Source: Roseiarcus sp963806935
Lineage (GTDB): Bacteria > Pseudomonadota > Alphaproteobacteria > Rhizobiales > Beijerinckiaceae
Length of the DNA stretch: 64,000 bases
Direction: 5' to 3'
Assembly (NCBI GenBank): GCA_963806935.1
Contig: CAWEAT010000022.1
Span: 186,001 to 250,000 of the forward strand
Shown piece by piece: positions 9,160 through 18,013 of this stretch. The notes beneath the pieces were generated by a model. That model was given only the letters and a program-made list of their open reading frames with translations, was not told the DNA's origin and did not search any database. The translations under genes were made by a program, and so were the position numbers. Numbering within the stretch: position 1 is the first letter of the stretch; every line of letters begins with the position of its first letter.

Positions 9160-9864
9160 TCAGTACCGGCGCAACAGACTGACCATCTTCCCCTGGACCC
9201 GGACCCGGTCCGGACCGAAAATCCGGGTCTCGTAAGCCGGGTTGGCGGCCTCGAGCGCAATCGAGGCGCCGCGCTTGCGCAACCGCTTGAGCGTCGCCTC
9301 CTCCTCATCGATCAGCGCAACGACGATATCCCCAGTCTCGGCGGTGTCCTGCTTGCGGATGATGACCGTGTCGCTCTCCAGAATTCCCGCTTCGATCATC
9401 GAGTCGCCGCGCACTTCGAGGGCGAAGTGCTCGCCGCCGCCGAGAAATTCCGGCGGCATGGCGAAGGTGTCGAGCCGCGTCTGGATCGCCGAGATCGGGG
9501 TGCCGGCGGCGATGCGGCCCATGAGCGGCACCATGACCGCGCGTTGATCCCCGGCGTCGCGCGAGGGCGCATGGGGCCGGATGCGGCCGAGATTGCCGGC
9601 GATGACGCTCGGCGAGAACCTCTGCGCCCTCGGCGCCGAGACCGTCGCCGACTCCGGGAGTCGCAGCACCTCGATCGCGCGAGCGCGATTGGCGAGCCGG
9701 CGGATGAAACCCCGCTCCTCGAGCGCCATGATCAGGCGATGAATTCCGGACTTCGAGCGCAAATCGAGCGCGTCCTTCATTTCGTCGAAGGACGGCGGCA
9801 CGCCCGCCTCCTGGAGGCGCTCATGGATGAAACGCAGGAGCTCGCTCTGTTTCTTGGTCAGCAT
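9160..9864 (-). CDS. lexA: LexA SOS repressor
   Basis: Represses the SOS regulon until RecA* triggers self-cleavage. 234 residues from MLTKKQSELLRF, the conserved LexA N-terminus; the longer frame upstream overlaps promoter DNA. The N-terminal winged helix spans about 1-70. The cleavage bond is Ala120-Gly121 (GRIAAGTPIS). The catalytic dyad is Ser155 (VRGDSMIEAG) and Lys193 (EATLKRL). A LexA operator sits about 100 bp upstream, indicating autoregulation. Confidence 0.97.
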   Translation of the reverse strand: MLTKKQSELLRFIHERLQEAGVPPSFDEMKDALDLRSKSGIHRLIMALEERGFIRRLANRARAIEVLRLPESATVSAPRAQRFSPSVIAGNLGRIRPHAPSRDAGDQRAVMVPLMGRIAAGTPISAIQTRLDTFAMPPEFLGGGEHFALEVRGDSMIEAGILESDTVIIRKQDTAETGDIVVALIDEEEATLKRLRKRGASIALEAANPAYETRIFGPDRVRVQGKMVSLLRRY

Positions 9865-9962
9865 AAAAGTCCTCCACCCGCCCGGCTGTGATTTGCCGGC
9901 TTCGCCCGACGGAAGTGAAGAATCACGACCGGCAGTAAACAAATCACGAACAAAGCCTAGTT

Positions 9963-9977
9963 GTTCACGGCTTGTTC
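9963..9977 (-). promoter_or_regulatory. LexA operator (SOS box) upstream of lexA
   Basis: GTTC-N7-GTTC on the plus strand, equal to GAAC-N7-GAAC on the coding strand, is the direct-repeat SOS box established for alphaproteobacteria. It lies 99 bp upstream of the lexA ATG, consistent with autorepression. Confidence 0.88.
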
Positions 9978-10050
9978 GGCAAGCGAATTCTTTATTCTCA
10001 GTTGATGTCTGAGTTTACAAACTGAGACACTACCTTCAACTTCCCCGCGT

Positions 10051-10157
10051 GAAGGAAAGCAAAGCCGATGGAAGGGAATCAAAGCCGCCGCCGGAAGGAA
10101 AGCAAAGCGGGGGCGGAAGGAAAGCAAAGAGGCCCGGAAGGTTTCCAAAGCCGCCGG
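10051..10157. repeat. Five imperfect direct repeats phased about 21 bp apart
   Basis: Five copies of a unit built on GAAGGAAAGCAAAG start at 10051, 10071, 10094, 10116 and 10137. The spacings are 20, 23, 22 and 21 bp, close to two helical turns, so the cores face the same side of the helix. The second and fifth copies diverge most. The array lies between lexA and a small HTH gene whose 3' end faces it. Function unknown; it could be a protein-binding array or a decayed repeat. Confidence 0.75.
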
Positions 10158-10255
10158 CGAGGGGAAGGCCGCCTTAGGTTATTGTGATTTGTCAATCTAT
10201 TACGGGCTGGAGCGGACAATCTTCTCGAAGCGGCTTCTTGTTCGGGGCGGAGCCT

Positions 10256-10735
10256 CTAGGAAGGAGGCGCGTCGCCGTGAGGGTTCGATGGTTCAGGCCC
10301 GGCGGGAGCCTCGGCGACGGTAAAGCCGGCGGCGACGCGGTTGAGCTTTTCGAACAGCCGCTTCCGCGCCGCGTCGTCGTAGACCGCTTTGCGCGCTGCA
10401 GCCTTATGATAGCGGTCCATTCTCTCAAGCACCTTGAGCAAGGGGTCGATCGCTTTGAGGTCGCCCGAGTCGACCGCCCGAGCGGCAAGCTCGTGCGCGG
10501 CGTCGAGCCGCATGAGCTGGATGATCGCATGATCCGCCGGATCGTCGAGCTCCTGGCGCCGCAAGGCGTCGGCGACGATCTGGCGGATGCGGCGATCGCT
10601 TACCCCCTCTTCGTGCGCGATCTTGTCGTAGGTCCAGCCGAGGCTGAGTCGGGCGAAGATGCGCTCGCGCCTCAGCGCCTTGGTGTACGGGTTGAGCCGG
10701 GGCCGCGCCGGCTTGGGTTCCGTGTCCGCATCCAT
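10256..10735 (-). CDS. Helix-turn-helix protein of unknown function
   Basis: 159 residues from MDADTEPKPARP, with a GGAAAGG-type ribosome-binding site upstream. A basic N-terminus leads into a convincing sigma/resolvase-like helix-turn-helix, YDKIAHEEGVSDRRIRQIV (about 36-54), followed by an all-helical region rich in Ala, Arg and Leu, and a Pro-rich tail. I recognise it only as a conserved hypothetical of Hyphomicrobiales. DNA binding is inferred. The open frame upstream of the chosen start is generated by a palindromic repeat and is not coding. Confidence 0.72.
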   Translation of the reverse strand: MDADTEPKPARPRLNPYTKALRRERIFARLSLGWTYDKIAHEEGVSDRRIRQIVADALRRQELDDPADHAIIQLMRLDAAHELAARAVDSGDLKAIDPLLKVLERMDRYHKAAARKAVYDDAARKRLFEKLNRVAAGFTVAEAPAGPEPSNPHGDAPPS

Positions 10736-10870
10736 GTCCGCTTTCCCTTTCCGCCGCGATGGGCGGCGCTGCTTTGGAAAAGCCGGAGTATAATGCTGAT
10801 TTCCGAAAATGGAAAGAGAATGCCGGTTTTTGTTTTGGGGAGGAGGACGTCCAGACGTCGCTCCCGCGAA

Positions 10871-11003
10871 CGTCATGGCCGGGCTTGTCCCGGCCATCCA
10901 CGGAGCGCGGCTGGAAAGACCTGCGGCGCCAACGTTTAGGGCGCTCTTTGGCGGCGGCCGCCCGCGAGCCACGTGGGTGGCCGGGACAAGCCCGGCCATG
11001 ACG
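10871..11003. repeat. Palindromic intergenic element with 32-bp inverted arms
   Basis: The arm at 10871-10902 (CGTCATGGCCGGGCTTGTCC and onward) recurs inverted at 10972-11003 with a single mismatch visible by eye. Each arm also contains its own CCGGG/CCCGG palindrome. This is the common Rhizobiales element that, in translated frames, gives the string AGLVPAIH. It sits between the HTH gene and atoA. No transposase is present, so it resembles a non-autonomous miniature element. Confidence 0.85.
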
Positions 11004-11090
11004 CGCATGAGGCCGGGCGGCGTCGCGACAGGAGGGCCGATCCCTCATCCCTGCGCCTTCTCCCGAGCGGAGAAGGGAGAGGCGCGCCCG

Positions 11091-11744
11091 TCAGTTCAGC
11101 CGCATCTCCGGCGGGTCGCCTTCGACGATGAGGTCGGCGCCGGTCGCGTTCTCGATGTCGCGGATCGACACGCCCGGCCCGCGCTCGCGAAGCACGAGGC
11201 CGGCGTCGGTCGGCTCGATCACCGCCATTTCGGTGACGACGAGGCTCACGCGCCGGGTCGCGGTCAGGGGCAGGGTGCAGCGGGGGACGATCTTGTGGCC
11301 GCCCTTGCCGGTATGGACCATCGCCACCACCACTTTTCTCGCGCCCGAGACGAGGTCCATCGCCCCGCCCATGCCCGGAACCATCTTGCCCGGCACCATC
11401 CAGTTCGCCAGATAGCCGCGCTCGTCGACTTCGAGCCCGCCGAGGACGGTCATGTCGAGATGGCCGCCGCGGATGAGGCCGAAGCTCATGGCGCTGTCGA
11501 TCGAGGCCGCGCCGGGCATTGCGGTGACGAAGCCGCCGCCGGCGTCGGTGAGATCGGGGTCCTCCATGCCCTCGGGGGGGCGTGGGCCGAGGCCGATGAC
11601 GCCGTTTTCGGCCTGGAAGAACACGTGGACCTCCTTCGGCAGGTAATGGGCGACCAGGCTCGGCAGCCCGATGCCGAGGTTGACCAGGGTGTTTGGCTTC
11701 ACCTCCTGGGCGACCCGGCGGGCGATGATCTCCTTGGCGTCCAT
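11091..11744 (-). CDS. atoA: 3-oxoacid / acetoacetate CoA-transferase subunit B
   Basis: Catalytic subunit of a family I CoA-transferase that moves CoA between acyl groups, for example onto acetoacetate in ketone-body or polyhydroxybutyrate turnover. 217 residues. The active-site Glu46 lies in QAENGVIGLGP, and the LGGLEVDERGYLANWMVPGK motif is typical of beta subunits. Its ATG follows the subunit A stop with no spacer, so the two are cotranslated. The exact acyl substrate cannot be read from sequence; scoB, pcaJ and catJ are close relatives. Confidence 0.88.
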   Translation of the reverse strand: MDAKEIIARRVAQEVKPNTLVNLGIGLPSLVAHYLPKEVHVFFQAENGVIGLGPRPPEGMEDPDLTDAGGGFVTAMPGAASIDSAMSFGLIRGGHLDMTVLGGLEVDERGYLANWMVPGKMVPGMGGAMDLVSGARKVVVAMVHTGKGGHKIVPRCTLPLTATRRVSLVVTEMAVIEPTDAGLVLRERGPGVSIRDIENATGADLIVEGDPPEMRLN

Positions 11745-12398
11745 TTAGAAGGCCCTCTCTATGAGGTGGGTCACCAGAATGCCCGGGGTCTTGACCGAAT
11801 CGGGCGGGATGACGCCGACCGGAACGATCGTCTGCGGCTCGGCGATGACCACGTCGGCCGCGAGCGCGATCACGGGATTGAAGTTGTGCGCGGTCAGCGA
11901 ATATTCGAGGTTGCCGTAGTAATCAGCCTGTTTCGCGCCGATGAGGGCGAAGTCGCCGCGGATCGGCGTCTCGAGCAGGTAGGGCTTGCCGTCGACCTCA
12001 ATGATGCGCTTGCCCTTCTCGACCAGCGTGCCGATTCCCGTCGCGGTGAGCACGCCGCCGAGGCCCACGCCGCCGGCGCGGATGCGCTCGATCAGCGTGC
12101 CTTGCGGGACGAGCTCGACCTCGATCTCGCCCGCGATCATTTTCGCCTGGGTTTCGGGGTTGAGCCCGATATGCGAGGCGACGAGCCTCTCGACCGCGCC
12201 GGCGCTGATGAGCTTGCCGATCCCCCGGCCGGGCCAGGCGGTGTCGTTGGCGATGACGGTGAGACGCTTCGCGCCGCGGCGGACCAGGGCGTCGATCAGC
12301 CGATGGGGCGAGCCGGTGCCCATGAAGCCGCCGATCAGGAGCCTCGCGCCATCGGGTATCAGCGCCGCGGCCGCATCGGCGGTGATCGCGTCCTTCAT
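11745..12398 (-). CDS. atoD: 3-oxoacid / acetoacetate CoA-transferase subunit A
   Basis: Non-catalytic partner of the downstream subunit. 217 residues. The glycine-rich CoA-binding stretch LLIGGFMGTGSPHRLI (about 20-35) and the SHIGLNPE motif are characteristic. Subunits A and B together form the heterotetrameric enzyme. Downstream flow to acetoacetyl-CoA would feed thiolase, which is not in this window. No dedicated regulator is adjacent. Confidence 0.88.
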   Translation of the reverse strand: MKDAITADAAAALIPDGARLLIGGFMGTGSPHRLIDALVRRGAKRLTVIANDTAWPGRGIGKLISAGAVERLVASHIGLNPETQAKMIAGEIEVELVPQGTLIERIRAGGVGLGGVLTATGIGTLVEKGKRIIEVDGKPYLLETPIRGDFALIGAKQADYYGNLEYSLTAHNFNPVIALAADVVIAEPQTIVPVGVIPPDSVKTPGILVTHLIERAF

Positions 12399-12486
12399 TC
12401 TGTCCCGCTCCCCGGTGTCCGCGTCGGCGCGTTGGTGAGGGCGTGACGCAAGGAGCGTGCCGCCGGCTTCGGATTGGCGCTCCCGG

Positions 12487-12643
12487 TTCCCTCTCCCCTT
12501 GCGGGAGAGGGGTAGGGGTGAGGGGTGCTGACGCTAGCCAACGTCGGAGCTCTCCACCCCTCATCCGGCCCCATAGCCCGTACGAAGAACGGGCGTTCTT
12601 CGTACGCCCTACGGGGCCACCTTCTCCCGCAAGGGGAGAAGGG
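12487..12643. repeat. Composite hairpin repeat cluster
   Basis: Three strong hairpins lie between atoD and the HlyD gene. The first, 12489-12512, pairs CCCTCTCCCC with its complement. The second, 12580-12605, has a perfect 11-bp stem GTACGAAGAAC around a GGGC loop, itself flanked by GGCCCC/GGGGCC. The third, 12620-12642, pairs CCTTCTCCC with GGGAGAAGG. Such sequences recur in intergenic DNA of this bacterial group. They could also stop transcription leaving the HlyD gene. Confidence 0.75.
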
Positions 12644-12659
12644 ACGCGTGCGGGCCCTG

Positions 12660-14126
12660 TTAACGCTCGTAGATATGCCGCCACCTCGAGCGGGCGCGGC
12701 GGCGGATCGAGTTGGGGGATCGGCGCCTTGGCTCGGGCGTGACGCTCTGGCCGCTCTCGAGGTCGAAGGTCTGCCCGAGATATTCGCTCGCTGGGATAAA
12801 GGTGGAGCGGCTGCCGGGATTGCCGGCTCCGGAAGGCGGATTGGTCGCGATCTGTTGCTCGAGCGTCTTGAGATCGGCGGAAGCGGCGGCGGCCGCGTTT
12901 GACGCCGCGGCGGAGGGCGGGGCGGAGACATTGAGGCCGCCCGCGCCTGCTGCGGCCGGCGCCGGCTGCTGCTGCGGAGCCTTGAGCAGCGCGGGGGCCG
13001 CAGGTTGCGGGGCCGGGGCGGTCGCCGATTGACCCGGCGCTTGCGGCGGAGCGGGCAGGGTTGGCGCCGGATTGGCCGCCGCCGGAGGTTGCGGCTTGGG
13101 TTGCGCCTCGGGCTCGTAGGTAGCGAGCTCGGTCTCGGCCTTGCTCACCTTCCCCGGGGCCGCCGCGACCGGGGGCGCCGCGAAGGGTTCGATCTGCACC
13201 GTCGCGGTCAGGCCGGCGACGAGCTTGACCCCCTCCGGGACCTCATCGATGTGGATGCGCACCGGCACCCGCTGGGCGAGCCGCACGAAGGTGAAGATCG
13301 GGTTGACCGAGGCGAGACCGGATGCGTCGGGAGTGGCGTTCGGGACGTCGATGCCGCGCGCGAGCCCGGTGACCCGGCCGCGCAGCAGCGGGGTATACCC
13401 CATGAGCTTGATCGTCGCCGCGTCGCCTTCGTGGATGCGCCCGAGCGCGGTCTCCTCGAAATAGGCGTCGACCCAGTACGAGTCCGAATTGACGAGCGAG
13501 AGCTGGAGCGAGCCGACATCGGCGTAGTTGCCGAGCTGGGCGGTCAGATTGGTGACATAGCCGTTGACCGGCGAGCGGACCTGGGTGCGCTTGAAGTTGA
13601 TCCTCGCCTGATCGAGATTCGCGAGCGCCGACTGATAGGCCGCCTCGGCGTTGGCCGCCTGGCTGATATAGGTCTGCCGCTCCTCCATCGTCACCGCAAT
13701 GTCGTTGAGCTTCTCGCGCCGGATCATTTCGGCGTTGGCGTTCTCCGCGACCGCTCGCGTCTGCTCGACCGCCGCCTGCGCCTGCCGGACGGCGATCGAG
13801 TAGTTCCTCGGATCGATCAGCATCAGGAGATCGCCCTTATGGACGAACTGATTGTCGGCGACCGGCAGCTTCACGATCTCGCCCGCGACCTGGGGGGCGA
13901 CTTTGACGACATAGGCGCGGACCGCGCCGTCGCGGGTCCAGGGCGCGCCCATGTAATATTGCCACGCCGCATAGCCGAGCGCAGCCGCGACGCAGACCGC
14001 GAGCACGGTCACGAGAACCGGCGCGATGCGGAGCGACGACAGGACTGAGCGGCGCCGGATCGCCGGCTGAGCGGCGACGTCGGCGCTTTTCAGTACGTCG
14101 CTGGCTTTCAGCTCAACGCGGGACAT
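12660..14126 (-). CDS. HlyD/AaeA-type efflux membrane-fusion protein
   Basis: Periplasmic adaptor for an aromatic-acid exporter. I use the ATG at 14126, which overlaps the DUF1656 stop, rather than a TTG 12 bp upstream; this gives 488 residues. One membrane anchor (about 30-55) is followed by the biotinyl-lipoyl half APQVAGEIVKLPVADNQFVH, a coiled-coil hairpin (about 110-175), then RSPVNGYVTNL and the beta-barrel domain. An unusual C-terminal extension of over 100 residues, rich in Ala/Pro/Gln, is not part of the family core. It is the last gene of the FUSC-DUF1656-HlyD set. Confidence 0.88.
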   Translation of the reverse strand: MSRVELKASDVLKSADVAAQPAIRRRSVLSSLRIAPVLVTVLAVCVAAALGYAAWQYYMGAPWTRDGAVRAYVVKVAPQVAGEIVKLPVADNQFVHKGDLLMLIDPRNYSIAVRQAQAAVEQTRAVAENANAEMIRREKLNDIAVTMEERQTYISQAANAEAAYQSALANLDQARINFKRTQVRSPVNGYVTNLTAQLGNYADVGSLQLSLVNSDSYWVDAYFEETALGRIHEGDAATIKLMGYTPLLRGRVTGLARGIDVPNATPDASGLASVNPIFTFVRLAQRVPVRIHIDEVPEGVKLVAGLTATVQIEPFAAPPVAAAPGKVSKAETELATYEPEAQPKPQPPAAANPAPTLPAPPQAPGQSATAPAPQPAAPALLKAPQQQPAPAAAGAGGLNVSAPPSAAASNAAAAASADLKTLEQQIATNPPSGAGNPGSRSTFIPASEYLGQTFDLESGQSVTPEPRRRSPNSIRRRARSRWRHIYER

Positions 14127-14338
14127 CAAATTCCCCAACGCGCCACGACGAGGACGATCGACGAGACGATGATAACATAGAGCGCGAGGTCGAACAGCGC
14201 CGGATGCCAGACCTGCTCGCTAAGACCAATGCGGTCGCCCGCTCGCCTCAGCACGAGATAGATCACCCACGCGACGCCGAGGATCACTGCGATCGGCGCA
14301 ACGTAAAGTCCAAACAGGTTGATTTCGTTAAATCTCAT
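14126..14338 (-). CDS. DUF1656 (AaeX-like) small membrane protein
   Basis: 70 residues with two hydrophobic helices (about 10-30 and 47-67). The opening NEINLFGLYVAP matches the DUF1656/AaeX family found with FUSC exporters. The role is probably as an accessory to the efflux pump in the inner membrane. The start overlaps the FUSC stop (ATGA) and the stop overlaps the HlyD start, so the three genes are translationally coupled. Confidence 0.9.
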   Translation of the reverse strand: MRFNEINLFGLYVAPIAVILGVAWVIYLVLRRAGDRIGLSEQVWHPALFDLALYVIIVSSIVLVVARWGI

Positions 14339-16366
14339 GCGGGTTGCTGGTCGAAATAGGGGGCGAATTCGGAGAGCTGGTCCGAAATCACCAAGATGCT
14401 GGCCCTGAGGCTCAGCAGGATGCGGGACCTCGCGCGGGGCAGGGCGGCGACCCGGCGGTCGATCTCCTTGAGGCGCTCGATCGCTTCGCCGCTTCGTCCT
14501 TCAGCGAGCGGCGCGAGCGCCGCGTCCACCATCGCGCCCGGGACGAAGCGCGGGGCGACGTGGCGAAGGCGCACGATCTCCTTGCCCACCGCGACGGCCG
14601 CGGCGAGTTCGGCGCGCTCGCCCGGCTCCGCCTGGTCGGGCATCGCGAGCAGCCGGGCGACGCCTCTGTTCTCCCAGTCATCCGGCCTTCCCGGCGAAGC
14701 GCGTTTCACAAGCCGCCTGAGATCGGCGAGCGTCAGGGCGAGCAGCCTTTTGGTGCGGATCGCCGGCGACAGCGGCGGGATGACGAGCATCGCGACCACG
14801 CCAACGGCGATGCCGGCGAGAATGGCGATCGCGCCGTTCCAGAAACTCGACCCATCGTAGGTCATGCCGTTGGTGATGTTGAGCAGCGGCAGGAAGTTGA
14901 CGGCCGCCGCGAAGGTGAACATCGGCCGCCACCCCCGCGCGTTGAGAAATCCGAGCGGCACAAGCACCAATCCCACAACCAGACAGAGACTCGGGAATGT
15001 CGTCGCCTGCGGAAGGATCCCGAACACAACGATCGCCGCGAGCACGGCGCTGAGCGTTGATCCCTGAAGAAACATGACCGACGCGGAATAGGCGCCGTCG
15101 CCAACGGGCGGCAGGAGGATCACGATCACGGCGCAGAACGTGATCGCCGCAACGCCGTTCGGCCAGGCGGTCGCGATCCAGAACAGCGACATCGCCCCGA
15201 CCGCGACAAGAGTCCGCGCGGCGTTGAGATAAGCCGGCGCCCAGTCGGCGACGCGCAAATGCGCCATTCCCCTGACGCCAACAACGTCGCGCGGGTCGAT
15301 GACCGCGGTGAGGCCATTGAGAGCCCGGGCCATGCCCAGCATGCCCGCGGCCGCGTTGTCCGCGAGCAGCCTCTGCATCGGCGTTTCAGCTTCGAAGCGC
15401 GTCAGCGATCTGACCGCGGCGCAGCACGCGTCGCGCATCTCTGCCGGTTCGTCGGCCGAACGAATCGCGTTGGGCGAAAGCCGCGCCTGCGGGAGCAGGT
15501 CGTGAACGGCGTTGGCCTCCTGCGGCGTCGACGAGTCGCCGTTGAGCGCAAGCGCAAACGCAACCTTGCGCCAGGCCGAGATCGTCTCCATCAGCCCCGA
15601 GACCGCCCGCTGCAGCACTTTCGAGCGATAGCGCAGGTCCGACGCCTCGCCGATCGCCGCATCGATTATCGGATAGAGCGCAATGACTCGCCGCAGGAGT
15701 TCGCGTCGAAGCCCACGGAATTTATCGAGATTGCCGCTCGCGGTCTCGAAACACTCGGCAAACCCATCCATGATCGCGCTCGACACCGCCGCCGTTTCAG
15801 TTGCGAGCGTTCGCCGCGAGTGCCCGAGATCGGTCAAGCGCGAGCACGACGCCTGCACAGACGATGCCGATGCAAATCTCGATCGCGCGATCGATGGCGA
15901 ACATGAAGACGATGCCGTTCGTGCTTCCGACCGGCCCGAGAACGTCGATCGCGATGATCGCGGCGGTGTAGCCGGCAAGCGCCGCGGCGTAGGTGGCGAA
16001 ATTGCGCAATATTGTCGCCACGAAGGAGGAAGCCGCGCACCAGAGCGCAAGTCCGACGAGAAAACCCACCCGATCCTGGCGAAAGAGCGCGGCGAGGATG
16101 ACGATGGCGACGGCGCCGACCACGGTTCCGATCATCCGGAACATCGACTTGCGCAGCGACGCGCCAAGCACCGGCTGGCAGACCAGCGCCGCGGTCGTCG
16201 CGGCCCACGCAGGCTCGCTCAGCTCAAGCGCGAAGGCGACGTAGAACGCCAGGCAGACCGAGGCCCAGAGCCTCAGGCCGAACAGGAGCGGCGGCGTCGC
16301 GCCGCGCAGCGCCTCGGCTAGCGAAGCGCGGAAAGGCCTTCCGATCGTGGGACTGGCCGCGGTCAT
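14335..16366 (-). pseudogene. FUSC-family aromatic acid exporter, frameshifted
   Basis: Inner-membrane efflux protein of the AaeB/FUSC family, about 677 residues when the frame is repaired. The first half (from ATG 16366) carries about five helices, including CLAFYVAFALELSEPAWAAT; the second half carries the cytoplasmic region and a second helical block. The frames separate near 15836, where the coding strand reads GCGCTTGACC; removing one T restores LALTDLGHSRR. A real mutation or a base-calling error are both possible. It begins 9 bp after the SDR gene, so the xth-SDR-FUSC-DUF1656-HlyD run is probably one operon. Confidence 0.85.
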
Positions 16367-16375
16367 GGCCAAAGA

Positions 16376-17161
16376 TCATATCACGGCAAGCAGCCCGCCA
16401 TCGACATAGATGATCTGACCGTTCACATAGGCCGAGGCGGGCGCGGCGAGGAAGATCGCGACGCCGATGAGATCGTCCGGCTTGCCCCAGCGGCCGGACG
16501 GCGTGCGGCCCTTGACCCACGCATCGAATTTGGGGTCCGCGATCAGCGGCTTCGTCATTTCGGTGTCGATGTAGCCGGGGCCAATCGCATTGGCCTGGAT
16601 GTCATGGGCCGCCCATTCCGCCGCCATCGCGCGGGTGAGCATCCTGATGCCGCCCTTCGCCGCCGTATAGGGGGCGATCGTCGCTCGCGCGACCTCGCTC
16701 GCCAGCGAGGCGACATTGATGATCTTGCCGCCGCGTCCGCGCTTGATCATTCGCCTCGCCGCCTCGCGGCCGACCTGGAACGAGCCGGTGAGATGGGTCT
16801 CGACGACGCGCCGCCATTCCTCGGTCTTGAGGTCGAGCATCGGCTTCCTGAGCTGGAAACCGGCGTTGTTGACAAGGATGTCGATCTCGACCCCCGCGGC
16901 GTCGAAATGGTCGAAGGCGGCGAGAACCGAGGCTTCGTCGGCGACGTCGAAGGCGCGTGCGTGCGTAGGCCGCCCTTCCGCCTCGAACGACTTCAACACC
17001 GCCGCGAGCTTCAGCTCGTCGCGGCCGTTGAGGACGATGGTCGCGCCCGCCGCGGCGAGACCCCTCGCCATCGCGAGCCCAAGCCCGTCCGAGGAGCCGG
17101 TCACGAGCGCCGTCTTGCCGCTGAGATCGAAGAGAGGGGACAGGTTCATCTCAAGGCTCAC
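16376..17161 (-). CDS. Short-chain dehydrogenase/reductase, gluconate 5-dehydrogenase-like
   Basis: Cytoplasmic NAD(P)-dependent oxidoreductase. 261 residues from a GTG start whose GTGA overlaps the xth stop; an ATG four codons in is the alternative. The Rossmann motif TGSSDGLGLAMA, the NNAG motif, the catalytic Ser in NVASLAS and YTAAKGG (Tyr and Lys) are all present. The closest family I recognise is IdnO/Ga5DH, which reduces 5-ketogluconate, but substrate assignment within SDRs is unreliable. Confidence 0.85.
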   Translation of the reverse strand: MSLEMNLSPLFDLSGKTALVTGSSDGLGLAMARGLAAAGATIVLNGRDELKLAAVLKSFEAEGRPTHARAFDVADEASVLAAFDHFDAAGVEIDILVNNAGFQLRKPMLDLKTEEWRRVVETHLTGSFQVGREAARRMIKRGRGGKIINVASLASEVARATIAPYTAAKGGIRMLTRAMAAEWAAHDIQANAIGPGYIDTEMTKPLIADPKFDAWVKGRTPSGRWGKPDDLIGVAIFLAAPASAYVNGQIIYVDGGLLAVI

Positions 17162-17937
17162 AGGGCGAGGTCGACGCGGATCGGCGTGTGGTCTGAGGCC
17201 TTGTCGCGGCCGCGCATGTCCTTGTCGATCACGACGGAGCGGACCCGGTCGGCCGCCTCAGGCGAGAGAAGCAGGTGATCGATGCGGATGCCGTTGTTCT
17301 TCTGCCATCCGCCCGCCTGATAATCCCAGAACGTGTACAAGCCCCCGGCGTCCGTGGTCGCGCGCAAGGCGTCGGTCAGGCCAAGCGCCATGAGCTCGCG
17401 GTATCTCGCCCGCGTCTGGGGCAGGAACAGCGCGTCGTTGACCCAGAGCTCCGGACGGGCGGCGTCGCGCGGCTCCGGTATGACGTTGAAATCTCCGGCC
17501 AGCACCAGGGGCTCCTCATATCGCATGAGCATGCGCGTATGGGCGATGAGCCGCTCCATGAACGCGAGCTTATAGGGGTATTTGTCCGAGTTCACCGGAT
17601 TGCCGTTCGGCAGGTAGACGCTCGCCACTCGCACAACGCCGTCGCCGGCGGGGATCACCGCCTCGAGATAGCGCGACTGGGAGTCGTTCTCGTCGCCCGG
17701 CAGTCCGCGGGCGACCTCGAACGGCCGCTTGGACAGAACGGCGACGCCGTTGAACGTCTTCTGGCCGTGGGTCTCGATGTTGTAGCCGAGCTCCTCGATC
17801 TCCATGCGCGGGAACTGGTCGTCGAGACACTTGATCTCCTGGAGGCAGAGCGCGTCGGGGCTGACCTCCTTCAAATAGTCGAGGAGATGGGGAAGCCTCT
17901 GGCGGACCGAGTTGACATTCCAGGTGGCGATGCGCAA
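17158..17937 (-). CDS. xth: Exodeoxyribonuclease III
   Basis: AP endonuclease and 3'-5' exonuclease of base-excision repair. 259 residues. Canonical EEP-fold motifs are present: MRIATWNVNSVRQRL, LCLQEIKC (metal Glu), LAGDFNVIP, and KASDHTPIRVDL (catalytic Asp-His) at the C-terminus. It is the first gene of the minus-strand run that continues into the SDR and efflux genes through 4-bp overlaps. Confidence 0.95.
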   Translation of the reverse strand: MRIATWNVNSVRQRLPHLLDYLKEVSPDALCLQEIKCLDDQFPRMEIEELGYNIETHGQKTFNGVAVLSKRPFEVARGLPGDENDSQSRYLEAVIPAGDGVVRVASVYLPNGNPVNSDKYPYKLAFMERLIAHTRMLMRYEEPLVLAGDFNVIPEPRDAARPELWVNDALFLPQTRARYRELMALGLTDALRATTDAGGLYTFWDYQAGGWQKNNGIRIDHLLLSPEAADRVRSVVIDKDMRGRDKASDHTPIRVDLAL

Positions 17938-18013
17938 GCGCGGGACTCCTTGGCTTATGGATCAGGCTTAGGGCGCCGCGCCAGCGCGGAAAAGAGGCCT
18001 CGAAGGATTTGCG

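Noticed and set aside
10809..12446. 545-codon plus-strand open frame
   Set aside because: It reads antisense through both CoA-transferase subunits and a palindromic repeat; the composition is typical of a high-GC shadow frame.
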